Notes: generated by a model not told the origin, from the sequence alone. A stretch of 64,000 nt of DNA from Sedimentibacter sp. zth1 (GCF_017352195.1 NZ_CP071445.1:682001-746000), one strand, 5' to 3'. Counted from the stretch's first letter, positions 54,732 to 64,000 are shown. Numbers and translations are program-made.

Positions 54732-55010
54732 TTATCTTCTTAATCCAAGTCTAGCTATAATGCTTCTGTATCTTTCGATTTCATTATTTTTTAAATAGTT
54801 TAAGAATCCTCTTCTTTGACCAACCATCATTAAAAGACCTCTTCTTGAGTGGTGATCTTTTTTGTTGCTTTTTAAGTGTTCAGTTAAATTATTAATTCTG
54901 TGAGTTAATATTGCTATTTGAACCTCAGGAGATCCTGTGTCCTTCTCATTTAATCTGTACTCTTCAATTATTGCTGTTTTTTGTTCTTTTGTTATTGCAC
55001 CTTTTGACAT
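54732..55010 (-). CDS. rpsO: 30S ribosomal protein S15
   Basis: A 92-residue primary 16S rRNA-binding protein. The signature [37 protein letters not shown] is complete and the C-terminal [12 protein letters not shown] is normal. ATG 55010 follows GGAGGATTACAAA. It has its own promoter and a structured leader, and precedes pnp. Confidence 0.98.
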   Translation of the reverse strand: MSKGAITKEQKTAIIEEYRLNEKDTGSPEVQIAILTHRINNLTEHLKSNKKDHHSRRGLLMMVGQRRGFLNYLKNNEIERYRSIIARLGLRR

Positions 55011-55061
55011 TTTGTAATCCTCCAAATATTTTATTTTTTCACCTATAATCCATGTAATACG

Positions 55062-55097
55062 TTGAGGTTTCGTAAAACATAGATTAAGGAAACTCAA
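55062..55097 (-). promoter_or_regulatory. Hairpin at the 5' end of the rpsO mRNA
   Basis: TTGAGTTTC pairs with GAAACCTCAA (one bulge) at the predicted transcript start. S15 autoregulation through leader RNA is known in several bacteria; here it is only inferred from position. Confidence 0.4.
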
Positions 55098-55100
55098 TAT

Positions 55101-55129
55101 ATTTTAACATAATGAGTTGCTTTTGTAAA
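55101..55129 (-). promoter_or_regulatory. rpsO promoter
   Basis: Minus strand TTTACA (55124-55129), 17-bp spacer, TAAAAT (55101-55106), right after the ribF stop. Confidence 0.6.
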
Positions 55130-55131
55130 TA

Positions 55132-55878
55132 TTATTTATTCAAAAAAATAATATTTTCTTTTTGCTCTAGCTGTGTACTAAAGCATAATATTCTATTTCC
55201 ATTTTCTGTACGAATATTTACAGTGCTTACTCTATCCCCCATCATCACAGGATAATCACCGTCCAATGGAATTATTATCTCACTATTCTTACAAACTATA
55301 CAATTTACATTATTTGTATAATCAAAATCATTTGAATACAAAGTATATTTATTTTTTAGCAAATTATTTGCTTTATTTATATTACCTTCTTGTATATATT
55401 TCCTTATCATTGTACTGCTAATTTCCGAATTATTATATTTCACTTTTTCGACAATACTAACTTTATAATCATATTTATTTGCAAAATGGATTAAAGTCTG
55501 TGTATCTCCTTTAGCCATATAACCAAATCTAAAATTATAGCCTACTACAACATGCTTTATATTATATCTTTTAATCAATATTTCAGTTATAAACTTTTCA
55601 GGTGAATATTTAGAAACTTCTTCATTAAGTTCTAGTACACAAACATCAGTAGTATTATAACTTTTCAACATATTTATTTTATTTTCAAAGCTTGTAATGT
55701 ATTTTAAATTTGTAGAATTCTTTTTCATTGACATATCAGAATATTTAAATGTTAAAATAATACTGTTAAAATTATTTTTATGACTTATATCTATCATAGT
55801 ATTAATTAAAATATCATGTCCTTTATGAATACCGTCAAAATTTCCTATAGCTATACAAGAATAATTTTTATTAGTCAT
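55132..55878 (-). CDS. FAD synthetase-like protein (RibF lacking the kinase domain)
   Basis: A 248-residue protein with the N-terminal nucleotidyltransferase (FMN adenylyltransferase) domain of RibF: GNFDGIHKGH near residue 15, VGYNFRFGYMAKGD near 112, and ISSTMIRKYIQEGNI near 150. Usual RibF is above 300 residues, with a C-terminal riboflavin kinase carrying a GFPTAN motif; here only about 75 residues follow, with no such motif. It may adenylylate FMN only, or have another nucleotidyl role. ATG 55878 is preferred for spacing to AGGTG. It sits in the normal ribF place after truB. Confidence 0.82.
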   Translation of the reverse strand: MTNKNYSCIAIGNFDGIHKGHDILINTMIDISHKNNFNSIILTFKYSDMSMKKNSTNLKYITSFENKINMLKSYNTTDVCVLELNEEVSKYSPEKFITEILIKRYNIKHVVVGYNFRFGYMAKGDTQTLIHFANKYDYKVSIVEKVKYNNSEISSTMIRKYIQEGNINKANNLLKNKYTLYSNDFDYTNNVNCIVCKNSEIIIPLDGDYPVMMGDRVSTVNIRTENGNRILCFSTQLEQKENIIFLNK

Positions 55879-55885
55879 TTGCATA

Positions 55886-56773
55886 TCACCTATTTATAAG
55901 CAATTTATTAATTTTAATTTGCTCATTATTTACTCTATGTCCAATACCAACAAGGATGTTTTTACAATACACATAAAAATTTTCAATATATGTTTCATCT
56001 AAAGATAAATTTATCTCGTTGCCCACTACAAGTTTTTCATAATGTTCATCATCAACAAAAACCTTTTTCATAGGTACAATATCGTCTACTGATATAAAAC
56101 ATTTATGTAGCTCATTGATTTCTTTATAATATCTTATTTCATCCAATGTGATAGAATCTTCAATTTTAAGTCCCTTAGCTTGTGTTCTTATCAATATACC
56201 CATATGAGCAAATGTACCAAGTTTTAACCCTATATCGTGGCATAGTGTACGCATATAAGTGCCTTTACTACAATTTACTCTAATTAATATTCTAGGTTTA
56301 TCAATTTTTAAAATTTGTAAATCTTTAATTGTTACATCTCTTGCTTCTTTTTCAATGATTATATCCTGTCTAGCATATTCATAGAGCTTTTTACCTTTGT
56401 ATTTGACAGCAGAAAAAGCAGGAGGTACTTGTTTAATATTACCTTTAAATAAGTTTATTGCATTTATTATAGCTTCGTCATCTATTTCATCTAAAATAAT
56501 ACTATTACATTCATCTATAATTTTTCCATACATATCCTGAGTATCAGTGCTTTTTCCCAATACTATCTCACAAATATATTCTTTATCACCGTTAATTAAA
56601 TAATCACTAAATTTTGTCGCTTTTCCAACACATATCGGCAAAACGCCTGCCACATTTGGATCAAGTGTCCCAGCATGACCAACTTTTTTTATACTAAGGG
56701 TTTTTCTAATAAATCCCACAACATCGTGTGAGCTCATACCCGTAGGTTTTAGTATGTTCAATACTCCGTTCAT
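55886..56773 (-). CDS. truB: tRNA pseudouridine(55) synthase
   Basis: A 295-residue enzyme making pseudouridine 55 in the T loop of tRNAs. KPTGMSSHDVV at the start, catalytic Asp in HAGTLDPNVAGVLP near residue 39, PPAFSAVKYKG and CSKGTYMRTLCHDIG are all intact. The C-terminal domain is present. Its start overlaps the nrnA stop (TAATG), so translation is coupled. Confidence 0.96.
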   Translation of the reverse strand: MNGVLNILKPTGMSSHDVVGFIRKTLSIKKVGHAGTLDPNVAGVLPICVGKATKFSDYLINGDKEYICEIVLGKSTDTQDMYGKIIDECNSIILDEIDDEAIINAINLFKGNIKQVPPAFSAVKYKGKKLYEYARQDIIIEKEARDVTIKDLQILKIDKPRILIRVNCSKGTYMRTLCHDIGLKLGTFAHMGILIRTQAKGLKIEDSITLDEIRYYKEINELHKCFISVDDIVPMKKVFVDDEHYEKLVVGNEINLSLDETYIENFYVYCKNILVGIGHRVNNEQIKINKLLINR

Positions 56774-57750
56774 TATTCACCTAAATAATCTATAAATTCT
56801 TTTACAATCATTTTTTCAGTTTCTTCTATAGAGTTATTCATAGAAAATCCAGCAGCTCTTTCATGACCGCCACCATTAAATTTCTTTGAGATATAAGAAA
56901 CATCTATATTATTTTTTGAACGCAAGCTAACTTTAGTAATATTTTCACTAGTTTGCTTTAATACACATGATATTTCTGTTTCTTTAACTTCACGAATAAA
57001 CTCAACTATTCCCTCTAAATCATTTATATCTATATTATTTCTTTTTACTATTTCATTAGTAATTTTGGCTATGCCGAGCTTATTATTATAATAAAAAGAT
57101 ATATTAGAAATACACTCAACATATGCATTGACAATATTGAATGGCTTAGAGTTATATATTATGTTATCTATTTTAGAGATATCTATTCCTATTTCTATAA
57201 GTTCTGAAGCAACTTGATGAGTCTGACTACTTGTAGATGAATATGCAAATTTACCTGTATCAGTTATGATAGCGATATAAATATATTCTGCCATTTTTAA
57301 ATTAACTGATTTATTTGCAGCTTCAAATATATGATATAATAGCTCACCTGTTGAACTTATTTTAGTATCAATAATATTTATATCTGCAAACATAGTATTA
57401 GTCTTATGATGGTCAATACAAAATGTATGTTTAGAATTATTAATTATACATTTATATTTTCCTAGTCTATCTAAATCTCCACAATCCAATACAATTGTTA
57501 AATCAAATTGTTCATTTTCAAAATCATCCAGTATGCTAATCTGCTTAACATAGTCAACCAAATTAAATGGAATTTTGCCATCAAATCCAACAGACAAATT
57601 TTTATTGTAATTAGAATTAATAAATTCATATAGGGCCATAACTGACCCTATACAATCACCATCCGGAAATTTATGTCCTACAATGCAAATTCTGCTACTA
57701 TTTTCTATCAAACTGAAAAGTTTTTCTACTTTAGTCTTCTCTAGAATCAT
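56773..57750 (-). CDS. nrnA: DHH/DHHA1 oligoribonuclease (NrnA)
   Basis: A 325-residue DHH-family phosphoesterase that degrades nano-RNAs and pAp in Firmicutes. Metal motifs: HKFPDGDCIGS near residue 28, the DHH triad in CIDHHKTN near 110, and the C-terminal DHHA1 motif GGGHERAAGF. ATG 57750 is chosen; a TTG immediately before has slightly better spacing to AGGAGG. The start overlaps rbfA by 20 bp. Position between rbfA and truB is conserved. Confidence 0.94.
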   Translation of the reverse strand: MILEKTKVEKLFSLIENSSRICIVGHKFPDGDCIGSVMALYEFINSNYNKNLSVGFDGKIPFNLVDYVKQISILDDFENEQFDLTIVLDCGDLDRLGKYKCIINNSKHTFCIDHHKTNTMFADINIIDTKISSTGELLYHIFEAANKSVNLKMAEYIYIAIITDTGKFAYSSTSSQTHQVASELIEIGIDISKIDNIIYNSKPFNIVNAYVECISNISFYYNNKLGIAKITNEIVKRNNIDINDLEGIVEFIREVKETEISCVLKQTSENITKVSLRSKNNIDVSYISKKFNGGGHERAAGFSMNNSIEETEKMIVKEFIDYLGE

Positions 57751-58102
57751 CAACCGAACTAGCCTCCTGGTTTATTACTTTATCTATTAAGTTACTCATG
57801 TATATTCCTTTTTCAATTGAATAATCTTTTTCAAAGAATAATTCAGGTACTGTTCTGATTTTCATTTTTTTGCTTAATTCTCTGCGTATAAATCCTTTAG
57901 CCCTATTTAAAGCATCAATTGTAGGCTCACTTTCTCCATAGATAGAAACATAAACCTTGGCAGTTTTTAAATCCTCTGTAATTTTCAAATCTGTAATACT
58001 TAGCATTTCAGAGATTCTAGGGTCTTTAACATCTCTTCTAATAATTTCAGAGATTATTTTTTTCATTTCACCCATTAGCCTATTGTTTCTTTTTATTGAC
58101 AT
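57731..58102 (-). CDS. rbfA: Ribosome-binding factor A
   Basis: A 123-residue KH-fold 30S maturation factor. RLMGEMKKIISEIIRRDVKDPR, the LSITDLKITEDLKTAKVYVSI core and the AKGFIRRELSKKMKIRTVPEL segment are typical. It follows infB by 15 bp and overlaps nrnA. Works with RimP, also encoded here, in 16S rRNA end maturation. Confidence 0.96.
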   Translation of the reverse strand: MSIKRNNRLMGEMKKIISEIIRRDVKDPRISEMLSITDLKITEDLKTAKVYVSIYGESEPTIDALNRAKGFIRRELSKKMKIRTVPELFFEKDYSIEKGIYMSNLIDKVINQEASSVDDSRED

Positions 58103-58117
58103 TTTAAAGCCTTCTTT

Positions 58118-60427
58118 CTATCTTTTTATTTCTTCCATGATATAAGCTTCAATTATATCGCCTATTTTTATATCATTGTATTTGTCGATACCTAATCCAC
58201 CTTCATAACTTGTATTTAATTCAGATGCATCATCCTTAAATCTTTTTAGTGAACTAACATCACCTTCATGGATTACTATATCATTTCTTAATAATCTTAC
58301 TTTAGATTTTCTAGTTACTTTACCATTAAGTATATATACACCTGCAATTATACCTATGTTTGGCACTTTAAATGTTGCTCTTACTTCTGCTCTACCTTGA
58401 ACAACTTCTTTATATTCAGGATCCAACATACCTTTGATAGCTGATTGTATGTCTTCAATAGCATTGTATATAATATTGTAAGTACGAACATCAACCTTTT
58501 CTCTTTTTGCTAATTCAGAAGCAAATACTGACGGTCTAACATTAAAGCCTATTACTATCGCATTTGATGCAGATGCAAGATTTATGTCATTTTCATTTAT
58601 TCCACCAACACCATTGTGTATAATTTTAACTTTTACTTCTTTTATACTTAATTTTTCTAATGATTGTTTTATAGCTTCTATAGAACCACGAACATCTGCT
58701 TTTAGTATAATATTTAAATCTTTAACTTCACCCATTTGTATTTTATCATATAAATCGTCCAAAGATACTTTAGCTGTTGCATTCATGTTATCAGTTCTAA
58801 CTTTGTCTTTCCTCTTTTCGGCAATAACTTTAGCATCCTTTTCAGAATTCATAGCAATCAGTATATCTCCTGCTTGTGGAGTTTCTGATAATCCTAACAC
58901 TTCAACAGGTATTGAAGGTCCAGCTTGGTTAATTTTTTTGCCAACGCTATTGAATAATGCTCTTACTTTTCCGTATGAAGCTCCAACTAACACAAAATCA
59001 CCTTTGTGTAATGTACCCTTTTGAACTAAAACAGTAGCTACTGGTCCTCTACCTTTATCAAGTTTTGCTTCAACAATTGTTCCTCTTGCATTTCTATTTG
59101 GATTAGCTTTTAATTCTTGCATTTCAGATACCAATAGAATCATTTCAAGAAGTTCTTGTATACCTTCTCTTTTCTTTGCAGAAACTGGAACAAAAATTGT
59201 ATCTCCACCCCAATCTTCTGCTAAGACACCTTGCTCAGTTAATTCTTGCTTAACTTTATCTATATTAGCAGTCGGTCTATCCATTTTGTTTACAGCTACA
59301 ATAAGTGGAATATTTGCTGCTTTAGCATGGTTTATAGCCTCAATCGTTTGTGGTTTTACACCATCATCAGCTGCAACAACAAGTATTGCCATATCAGTTA
59401 TACTTGCACCTCTTGCACGCATAGCAGTAAATGCTTCGTGACCCGGCGTATCCAAGAATGTGATTTTTTTACCATTGATTTCAACAATTGATGCACCAAT
59501 GTGCTGTGTAATACCACCTGCTTCATGTGATGTTTCAACAGTATCTCTGATAGCATCAAGTAATGAAGTTTTACCATGGTCAACGTGACCCATAACTGTT
59601 ACAATAGGTGGTCTTTCTTTTAAATCTTTTGGATCATCTTCAACATCTTGATCTAGTTTTTCTTCTATAACTTGTAATTCATCAATTACAACTTTTTGAT
59701 ATACTTCTGCATTAAAATCAGTAGCTATAAGGCTTGCTGTATCAAAATCAATTTCTTGATTCATGTTAACCATTAAACCAAGCATTATAAGTTTTGAAAT
59801 AACTTTGCTTACAGGTACACCCATTTTATCAGCTAAATCTCTAACAACAATTTCGTCTTCCATTTCAATGCGTTTGATTTTAGGTTGCTCTGGAGCTTTT
59901 TCTTTTGGTTTATTAGCCTCTGATAAATTTTTATTATTGTTTTTATTGTTCTTATTGTTTTTATTGTTTCTGTTACTTTTATTGTTTTTATTATTTCTAT
60001 TATTATTATTGTTTTTATTATTATTATTATTATTATTAGGATGATTTTTTGCACTTGTATTTTTACTTTTTACTTCTACTTTTTTATTTGTAATTTCCTT
60101 ATTAACTTTCTTCACCTTAACATCATTTAAAGATATATCTTTTTTCTCGTCAATAGCAGATGTTTTTTCTGATAATACGTCTGCTTTTAAAGATGATGTT
60201 TCCTTTTTGTCTTTTATTTTTGTTTTTGCTTCTTTTACCTTTGGTTTTGCATTTTCTTCTTTTTTGTTCCCATTACGTACATCAATAATTTTTCTAATTC
60301 TAAGAGTTTCTAAATCTGATATAGAACTCATATGTGAGTTTACTTCAATATTAAATTCTTTCTCTATTATATCTATTAACTCTTTACTATTAATTTTCAA
60401 CTCTTTTGCTAACTCATATATTCTCAT
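58118..60427 (-). CDS. infB: Translation initiation factor IF-2
   Basis: A 769-residue GTPase that delivers initiator tRNA. N-terminal IF2N helix bundle ([21 protein letters not shown]), then a linker with a long tract almost only of Asn with Lys and Arg (about residues 130-170), a second IF2N unit, and the G domain with [23 protein letters not shown] and SAKK. Domains II to IV follow. The start has GGAGGTGACTAC. Core gene of the nusA-infB operon. Confidence 0.98.
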   Translation of the reverse strand: MRIYELAKELKINSKELIDIIEKEFNIEVNSHMSSISDLETLRIRKIIDVRNGNKKEENAKPKVKEAKTKIKDKKETSSLKADVLSEKTSAIDEKKDISLNDVKVKKVNKEITNKKVEVKSKNTSAKNHPNNNNNNNKNNNNNRNNKNNKSNRNNKNNKNNKNNNKNLSEANKPKEKAPEQPKIKRIEMEDEIVVRDLADKMGVPVSKVISKLIMLGLMVNMNQEIDFDTASLIATDFNAEVYQKVVIDELQVIEEKLDQDVEDDPKDLKERPPIVTVMGHVDHGKTSLLDAIRDTVETSHEAGGITQHIGASIVEINGKKITFLDTPGHEAFTAMRARGASITDMAILVVAADDGVKPQTIEAINHAKAANIPLIVAVNKMDRPTANIDKVKQELTEQGVLAEDWGGDTIFVPVSAKKREGIQELLEMILLVSEMQELKANPNRNARGTIVEAKLDKGRGPVATVLVQKGTLHKGDFVLVGASYGKVRALFNSVGKKINQAGPSIPVEVLGLSETPQAGDILIAMNSEKDAKVIAEKRKDKVRTDNMNATAKVSLDDLYDKIQMGEVKDLNIILKADVRGSIEAIKQSLEKLSIKEVKVKIIHNGVGGINENDINLASASNAIVIGFNVRPSVFASELAKREKVDVRTYNIIYNAIEDIQSAIKGMLDPEYKEVVQGRAEVRATFKVPNIGIIAGVYILNGKVTRKSKVRLLRNDIVIHEGDVSSLKRFKDDASELNTSYEGGLGIDKYNDIKIGDIIEAYIMEEIKR
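59930..60043. repeat. AAT/AAC codon repeat tract inside infB
   Basis: Tandem Asn codons interrupted by Lys and Arg codons; on the + strand seen as repeated TTATT units. In frame throughout, so likely variable in length between strains. Confidence 0.75.
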
Positions 60428-60443
60428 GTAGTCACCTCCAAAT

Positions 60444-60740
60444 TTATGTGTTGTTTTTTAAATAAGGTATTATATTTTTATCAGTAACTGCTAAAACACT
60501 TACCTCTTTCTTATTTAATATCTTACCATAAACAACCTTCTCACCATATTCTAGAAATTCGCAATTGACTCTTTCACATTCAAATACTATATTTTTTTTA
60601 GTTTTCTCAGATGCATCGCTTGCAATTACGACCAGAATATTTTTACTGCTACTTTTTATAAGACTAACCGTAGTATCATAACCTAAGATTACTTTACCTG
60701 CTTTTCTAGCTATACCTAACATTCCATAAAATTTATTCAT
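60444..60740 (-). CDS. ylxQ: YlxQ, L7Ae-like RNA-binding protein
   Basis: A 98-residue protein of the L7Ae/L30e fold that binds kink-turn [20 protein letters not shown] and [14 protein letters not shown] are typical. Encoded between ylxR and infB, overlapping ylxR by 8 bp. Confidence 0.93.
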   Translation of the reverse strand: MNKFYGMLGIARKAGKVILGYDTTVSLIKSSSKNILVVIASDASEKTKKNIVFECERVNCEFLEYGEKVVYGKILNKKEVSVLAVTDKNIIPYLKNNT

Positions 60741-61014
60741 TTTTAGCTATCTCCAATTTGATTTGTTCATAAATATCATTAGGTATTTCTGTTTCTAAAG
60801 TTCTTGGCAATCTTTTTGACTTTACTGCTTTTTCAAAGCATTTCATATTTTTACAGATATATGCACCTCTGCCATTAAGTTTGCCCGTTGTATCTAACTT
60901 AACAGTTTCTGTGCCATCTTCTAGCTTTGTTTTAATGATTCTTACAAGCTCTTTTTTAGGAAAGCTTTCTGAACATCCAATACATTTTCTCAATGGTATC
61001 TTACGCTGTTTCAT
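60733..61014 (-). CDS. ylxR: YlxR family RNA-binding protein
   Basis: A 93-residue YlxR/RnpM protein. Conserved RKCIGCSESFPKKELVRII and GRGAYICKNMKCFEKAVK segments are present. Bacillus YlxR (RnpM) is reported to bind RNase P RNA. Start ATG overlaps the nusA stop (TAATG). Confidence 0.94.
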   Translation of the reverse strand: MKQRKIPLRKCIGCSESFPKKELVRIIKTKLEDGTETVKLDTTGKLNGRGAYICKNMKCFEKAVKSKRLPRTLETEIPNDIYEQIKLEIAKNE

Positions 61015-62126
61015 TATTCCACCTCTGGAATTTGTTCAGTTTCTACTTCAGTTTCTACTTCAGTAGTTACATCTATGTTCATGTTTCTTTCTACAGATTG
61101 TGTTTCACTTATTATATCTATTTTCCATCCAGTTAATTTTGCTGCAAGTCTTGCGTTTTGTCCTTCTTTACCAATTGCTAAAGATAACTGATTATCCGGT
61201 ACTACTGCAACAGCAGCTTTCTGTTCTTCATTAACTGTTACATTCAAAATTTTTGCAGGTCCTAAACTATTTGCTATAAATATAGATGGATCTTTATCAA
61301 AAACAACTATATCAATTTTTTCTCCATGTATTTCACCTATAATAGTTCTAACTCTAACACCTTTATTACCTACACAAGATCCTACTGGATCAACGTTTAA
61401 ATCGTTTGAGTGTATTGCTATTTTTGATCTTGAGCCAGCTTCACGAGATATACTGCGTATTTCTAATACACCATCATGAATTTCAGGAACTTCTAACTCA
61501 AATAATCTTTTTATAAGATTAGGATGCGTTCTTGATAACAAAATATTAGCACCTTTTCCAGTATTCTTAACTTCAAGTATAACTGCTTTTAATCTATCAC
61601 CTTGATTAAAGTTTTCTCCAGGTATTTGTTCAGTTTGAGTAATCACACCTTCTATTTTACCTAAGTCAATATATATATTACCTCTATTTACTCTTTGAAC
61701 AATACCATCAATTAAATCGCTTTCTCTACCTTCAAATTCATTAAATATATTTTCTCTTTCAGCTTCTCTAATTTTTTGAAGAATAACTTGTCTTGCAGTT
61801 TGTGCAGCAATTCTACCGAAGTCCTTTTTAGGTTTAATTTCAATTTTAACGATATCTCCAACTTCATATGAAGCTTTTATATTTCTAGCTTCTTCTAATG
61901 ATATTTCTTCTTGAGGTTCCTGAACCTCAAGAACTACAGTTTTGTCTGCATATAATCTATAATCACCTGTAACTTCATCAGATTCTATAGAAAAATTATT
62001 AGATTTACTATAATTCTTTTTATAACCTGATTCTAATGCTGCCCTAATTGCTTCAATTACTACTTCAGGAGAAATTCCTTTTTCTTTTTCAAGTTCCCCC
62101 AATGCTCTTAATATATCTTTGCTCAT
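61014..62126 (-). CDS. nusA: Transcription factor NusA
   Basis: A 370-residue RNA polymerase-binding factor for pausing, termination and antitermination. N-terminal RNAP-binding domain (1-125), S1 domain (SDLIDGIVQRVNRGNIYIDLG), then two KH domains (DPVGSCVGNKGVRVRTI and IGKEGQNARLAAKLTGWKIDI). The tail ends in a Glu/Val-rich stretch with no acidic repeats, normal for Firmicutes. ATG 62126 follows GGAGG; an upstream ATG overlaps that site. Confidence 0.97.
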   Translation of the reverse strand: MSKDILRALGELEKEKGISPEVVIEAIRAALESGYKKNYSKSNNFSIESDEVTGDYRLYADKTVVLEVQEPQEEISLEEARNIKASYEVGDIVKIEIKPKKDFGRIAAQTARQVILQKIREAERENIFNEFEGRESDLIDGIVQRVNRGNIYIDLGKIEGVITQTEQIPGENFNQGDRLKAVILEVKNTGKGANILLSRTHPNLIKRLFELEVPEIHDGVLEIRSISREAGSRSKIAIHSNDLNVDPVGSCVGNKGVRVRTIIGEIHGEKIDIVVFDKDPSIFIANSLGPAKILNVTVNEEQKAAVAVVPDNQLSLAIGKEGQNARLAAKLTGWKIDIISETQSVERNMNIDVTTEVETEVETEQIPEVE

Positions 62127-62137
62127 TTTAACCTCCA

Positions 62138-62602
62138 TTAAAAAAATTCAACAGCTTTATTTATTTTAGAAATATTTTTAAGTTCAATTATTACTTTTTC
62201 TTTTCCAACTTGTACTGTTACAGTTTCTTCAGCTTTTTCTAAAAGTGTTCCAATAATAAATTTAGTACCATTAACATTTTTGTAAAGTTTTATTTCAACT
62301 TCATTATTTATGTTATCGATAAAATCCGATTCCTTTTTAAAAGGTCTATCAATACCTGGAGAAGATACTTCTAAATAATATTGTTCATCAATGAAATCCA
62401 TTGTGTCTATTTTTTTATTAAAAGCGTTGCTTATCATCGAGCAATCATCTATATTAATACCGCCATCTTTATCTATATAAATTCTTAGATACATAAATGG
62501 ACCTTCTTTTACATACTCTATATCAATTAGTTGATATTCAGTATCTTTAATTATTTCATTTATGATATCTGTAGCAGTTTGTATAATTAGTTTTTTGTTC
62601 AT
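62138..62602 (-). CDS. rimP: Ribosome maturation factor RimP
   Basis: A 154-residue 30S assembly factor (DUF150). QLIDIEYVKEGPFMYLRIYIDKDGGINIDDC and YYLEVSSPGIDRPF are diagnostic, followed by the C-terminal SH3-like domain. First gene of the nusA-infB operon, 11 bp before nusA. The start has GGAGGAAATT. Confidence 0.96.
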   Translation of the reverse strand: MNKKLIIQTATDIINEIIKDTEYQLIDIEYVKEGPFMYLRIYIDKDGGINIDDCSMISNAFNKKIDTMDFIDEQYYLEVSSPGIDRPFKKESDFIDNINNEVEIKLYKNVNGTKFIIGTLLEKAEETVTVQVGKEKVIIELKNISKINKAVEFF

Positions 62603-62639
62603 AATTTCCTCCTTTGACTTAATTTATTAGTATAATTAG

Positions 62640-62664
62640 AAAGAGTGGGATTTACCCACTCTTT
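62640..62664 (-). terminator. Hairpin between polC and rimP
   Basis: Perfect 10-bp stem AAAGAGTGGG / CCCACTCTTT with a 5-base loop, 180 bp after polC and 37 bp before the rimP start. It could end the polC transcript or attenuate rimP. The rest of the 240-bp gap is AT-rich with nothing recognised. Confidence 0.6.
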
Positions 62665-62842
62665 GACGTCATAACTTTCTTTTGTAGATTATATCATATA
62701 ATAAACCAAAAATCAAATAAAATAATAAAAATTTCATATTTTTGAGTAAGTTATATACAATTTATATAAAAATATGACTTTTTATATAAATTATTTGTAT
62801 ATATATATGATAACCTTATTTTAAAAGTGTATCCTTTAAATA

Positions 62843-64000
62843 TCAAAAATTAAAAATAGAAATTTGATTTGTTTTATCTAGATTTTGTAAACAACCATGT
62901 TTATCAAGAACCTCAATAACTGTTTTAGTAACTCTTGCTCTTTTTACAATGTCTTCAACAGAAATGAATTCTCCTTTTTCTCTTTCATTTTTAATACTTA
63001 TAGCAGCATTTTCTCCTAATCCCTGTAATCCAACTAAAGGAGGTAAAATCCCACCTTGTACAACCTTGAATTTTTTATCATCTGATTTGTACAAATCAAC
63101 TTTTTCACATTTAAAGCCTCTTTTATACATTTCATTGGCAACTTCCAAAACTGTATACATATCTTTTTCTTTTGTAGTTTTCTCATTACCTTTATCTTCT
63201 ATCTCTTTCATTGCTTGCTTTATAGCATCCTCTCCGTTTGAAATTACTTCAGCATTAAAATCCTGTGCTTTCATTGTGAAATATGATGCATAAAATGCTT
63301 CTGGATAATGAACTTTAAAATATGCGATTTTAACAGACATCATAACATAAGCAACAGCATGAGCTTTAGGAAACATATACTTGATTTTTTGACATGAATC
63401 AATATACCATTGCGGTACATTTTGTTCATTCATAGCTTCAATATCTGAATCTCTAAGTCCCCTACCTTTTCTTACTCTTTCCATTATTACAAAGGAGAGC
63501 TTCTTTGCAACACCTTTATGAATTAGATATGTCATAATATCATCTCTTGTTGCAATAACTTCTTTTATTACACAGGTATTGTTTAGTATCAAATCCTGTG
63601 CATTTCCAACCCAAACGTCTGTACCATGTGACAATCCACTTATACGAAGCAAGTCAGAAAATGTTTTAGGTTGTGTTTCCAATACCATTTTTCTAACAAA
63701 TGCTGTACCAAACTCTGGTATTGCAAGCGTTCCAGTTTCACAATTTATATCATTTTTAGTAACATTAAGTGCTTTAGGGCTTGTAAATATTGACATCGTT
63801 TCAGCGTCATCTAGTGGAACATCCTTGTCATTAATTCCTGTAAAGTCCTCAAGCATCCTAATAATACTTGGCGTATCATGACCTAGCAAGTCAAGCTTCA
63901 ATATACGTCCAGAAATAGAATGATAATCAAAATGTGTTGTTATAGAACCAGATTTACTATTATTTGCAGGATATTGTATAGGAGTAAAATCGTGTATATC
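62843..64000 (-). CDS. polC: DNA polymerase III PolC-type alpha subunit (5' partial)
   Basis: The last 386 residues of the Gram-positive replicative polymerase. The frame is open to the window end; the visible part starts with DIHDFTPIQYPANN and includes HFDYHSISGRILKLDLLGHD, KYMFPKAHAVAYVMMSVKIAYFKVHYPEAFYASYF and the C-terminal helix-hairpin-helix region (GLQGLGENAAISIKNERE). The 3'-5' exonuclease and most of the palm lie beyond the edge. A TTG inside is not the start. Its place before rimP-nusA-infB is conserved from Bacillus to clostridia. Confidence 0.97.
   Translation of the reverse strand, partial: DIHDFTPIQYPANNSKSGSITTHFDYHSISGRILKLDLLGHDTPSIIRMLEDFTGINDKDVPLDDAETMSIFTSPKALNVTKNDINCETGTLAIPEFGTAFVRKMVLETQPKTFSDLLRISGLSHGTDVWVGNAQDLILNNTCVIKEVIATRDDIMTYLIHKGVAKKLSFVIMERVRKGRGLRDSDIEAMNEQNVPQWYIDSCQKIKYMFPKAHAVAYVMMSVKIAYFKVHYPEAFYASYFTMKAQDFNAEVISNGEDAIKQAMKEIEDKGNEKTTKEKDMYTVLEVANEMYKRGFKCEKVDLYKSDDKKFKVVQGGILPPLVGLQGLGENAAISIKNEREKGEFISVEDIVKRARVTKTVIEVLDKHGCLQNLDKTNQISIFNF

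Noticed and set aside
59926-60043. CRISPR-like repetitive appearance of the infB Asn tract and of 31650-31990
   Set aside because: These are triplet codon repeats inside coding frames, with no spacer structure; no CRISPR array or cas gene occurs in the window.
59833-60054. Ile/Lys repeat frame overlapping infB on the same strand
   Set aside because: It is the Asn-tract of infB read in another frame.
1-64000. tRNA, rRNA, tmRNA, RNase P or SRP RNA genes
   Set aside because: No cloverleaf with a TTCGA-type T loop and no GC-rich block matching these RNAs was found on either strand by eye.

Overview
This window is very AT-rich chromosomal DNA from a low-GC Gram-positive anaerobe-type bacterium, almost certainly class Clostridia. 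The evidence is the gene content (PolC-type polymerase, RNase Y, LexA with a YneA-like division inhibitor, YlmC/YmxH, TepA-like ClpP, YlxR/YlxQ, LuxS, an SLH-domain surface protein), strong GGAGG ribosome binding sites with several TTG/GTG starts, and a tryptophan T-box. It is core genome: no prophage, insertion sequence, CRISPR array, rRNA or tRNA gene was recognised. Both ends cut genes: sbcC at the left (5' end missing) and polC at the right (5' end missing).

Layout. 1-5.8 kb: sbcC, a HAD phosphatase, a secreted transglutaminase/SLH protein and a metallophosphoesterase, rightward. 5.8-8.1 kb: degV and a tandem ACT-like protein leftward, then an HD-domain protein rightward, ending in a 28-bp dif-like palindrome. 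8.3-19.2 kb: miaB-mutS-mutL-miaA-hfq-(methionine gamma-lyase family)-PfkB kinase, then two GNAT acetyltransferases, all rightward. 19.3-20.4 kb: the SOS node, divergent lexA and yneA-like genes with LexA boxes between. 20.5-33.6 kb leftward: xerC/D-like recombinase, purB, rny, recA (with SOS box), pgsA, rimO, ftsK, a TepA-like protease, an AI-2E permease and ylmC. 33.7-40.1 kb leftward: a HicB/DinB-like protein with a second dif-like palindrome at its 3' end, exoA, a DUF975 membrane protein, a 2-hydroxyacid dehydrogenase, a DUF2785 protein and a natAB-type ABC exporter. 40.2-50.5 kb is mixed: T-box-trpS, a cold shock gene, nnrD, mgtE-luxS behind a structured leader RNA, a large lipoprotein, a methyltransferase-phosphodiesterase pair and a Uma2 gene. 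50.5-64 kb leftward is the conserved translation/RNA block: dut, M16 peptidase, a 36-residue membrane peptide, pnp, rpsO, ribF, truB, nrnA, rbfA, infB, ylxQ, ylxR, nusA, rimP, polC.

How the genes fit together. MiaA and MiaB perform consecutive steps of i6A/ms2i6A37 tRNA modification; MutS and MutL form the mismatch repair pair; lexA, recA and the yneA-like gene are tied by shared GAAC-N4-GTTC type operators; nusA, infB, rbfA, rimP, rpsO, truB and pnp form the transcription, ribosome and RNA-decay superoperon. 

The least explained items are (i) the mgtE leader RNA, with two GGCAG hairpin loops and a CUACUA segment that can pair either with an upstream loop or with a downstream copy, (ii) two 28-bp dif-like palindromes 25.6 kb apart, (iii) a 36-codon membrane peptide gene behind pnp whose ribosome binding site lies in a hairpin, (iv) a RibF without its riboflavin kinase half, and (v) the hairpin-rich 358-bp gap between purB and the recombinase gene.
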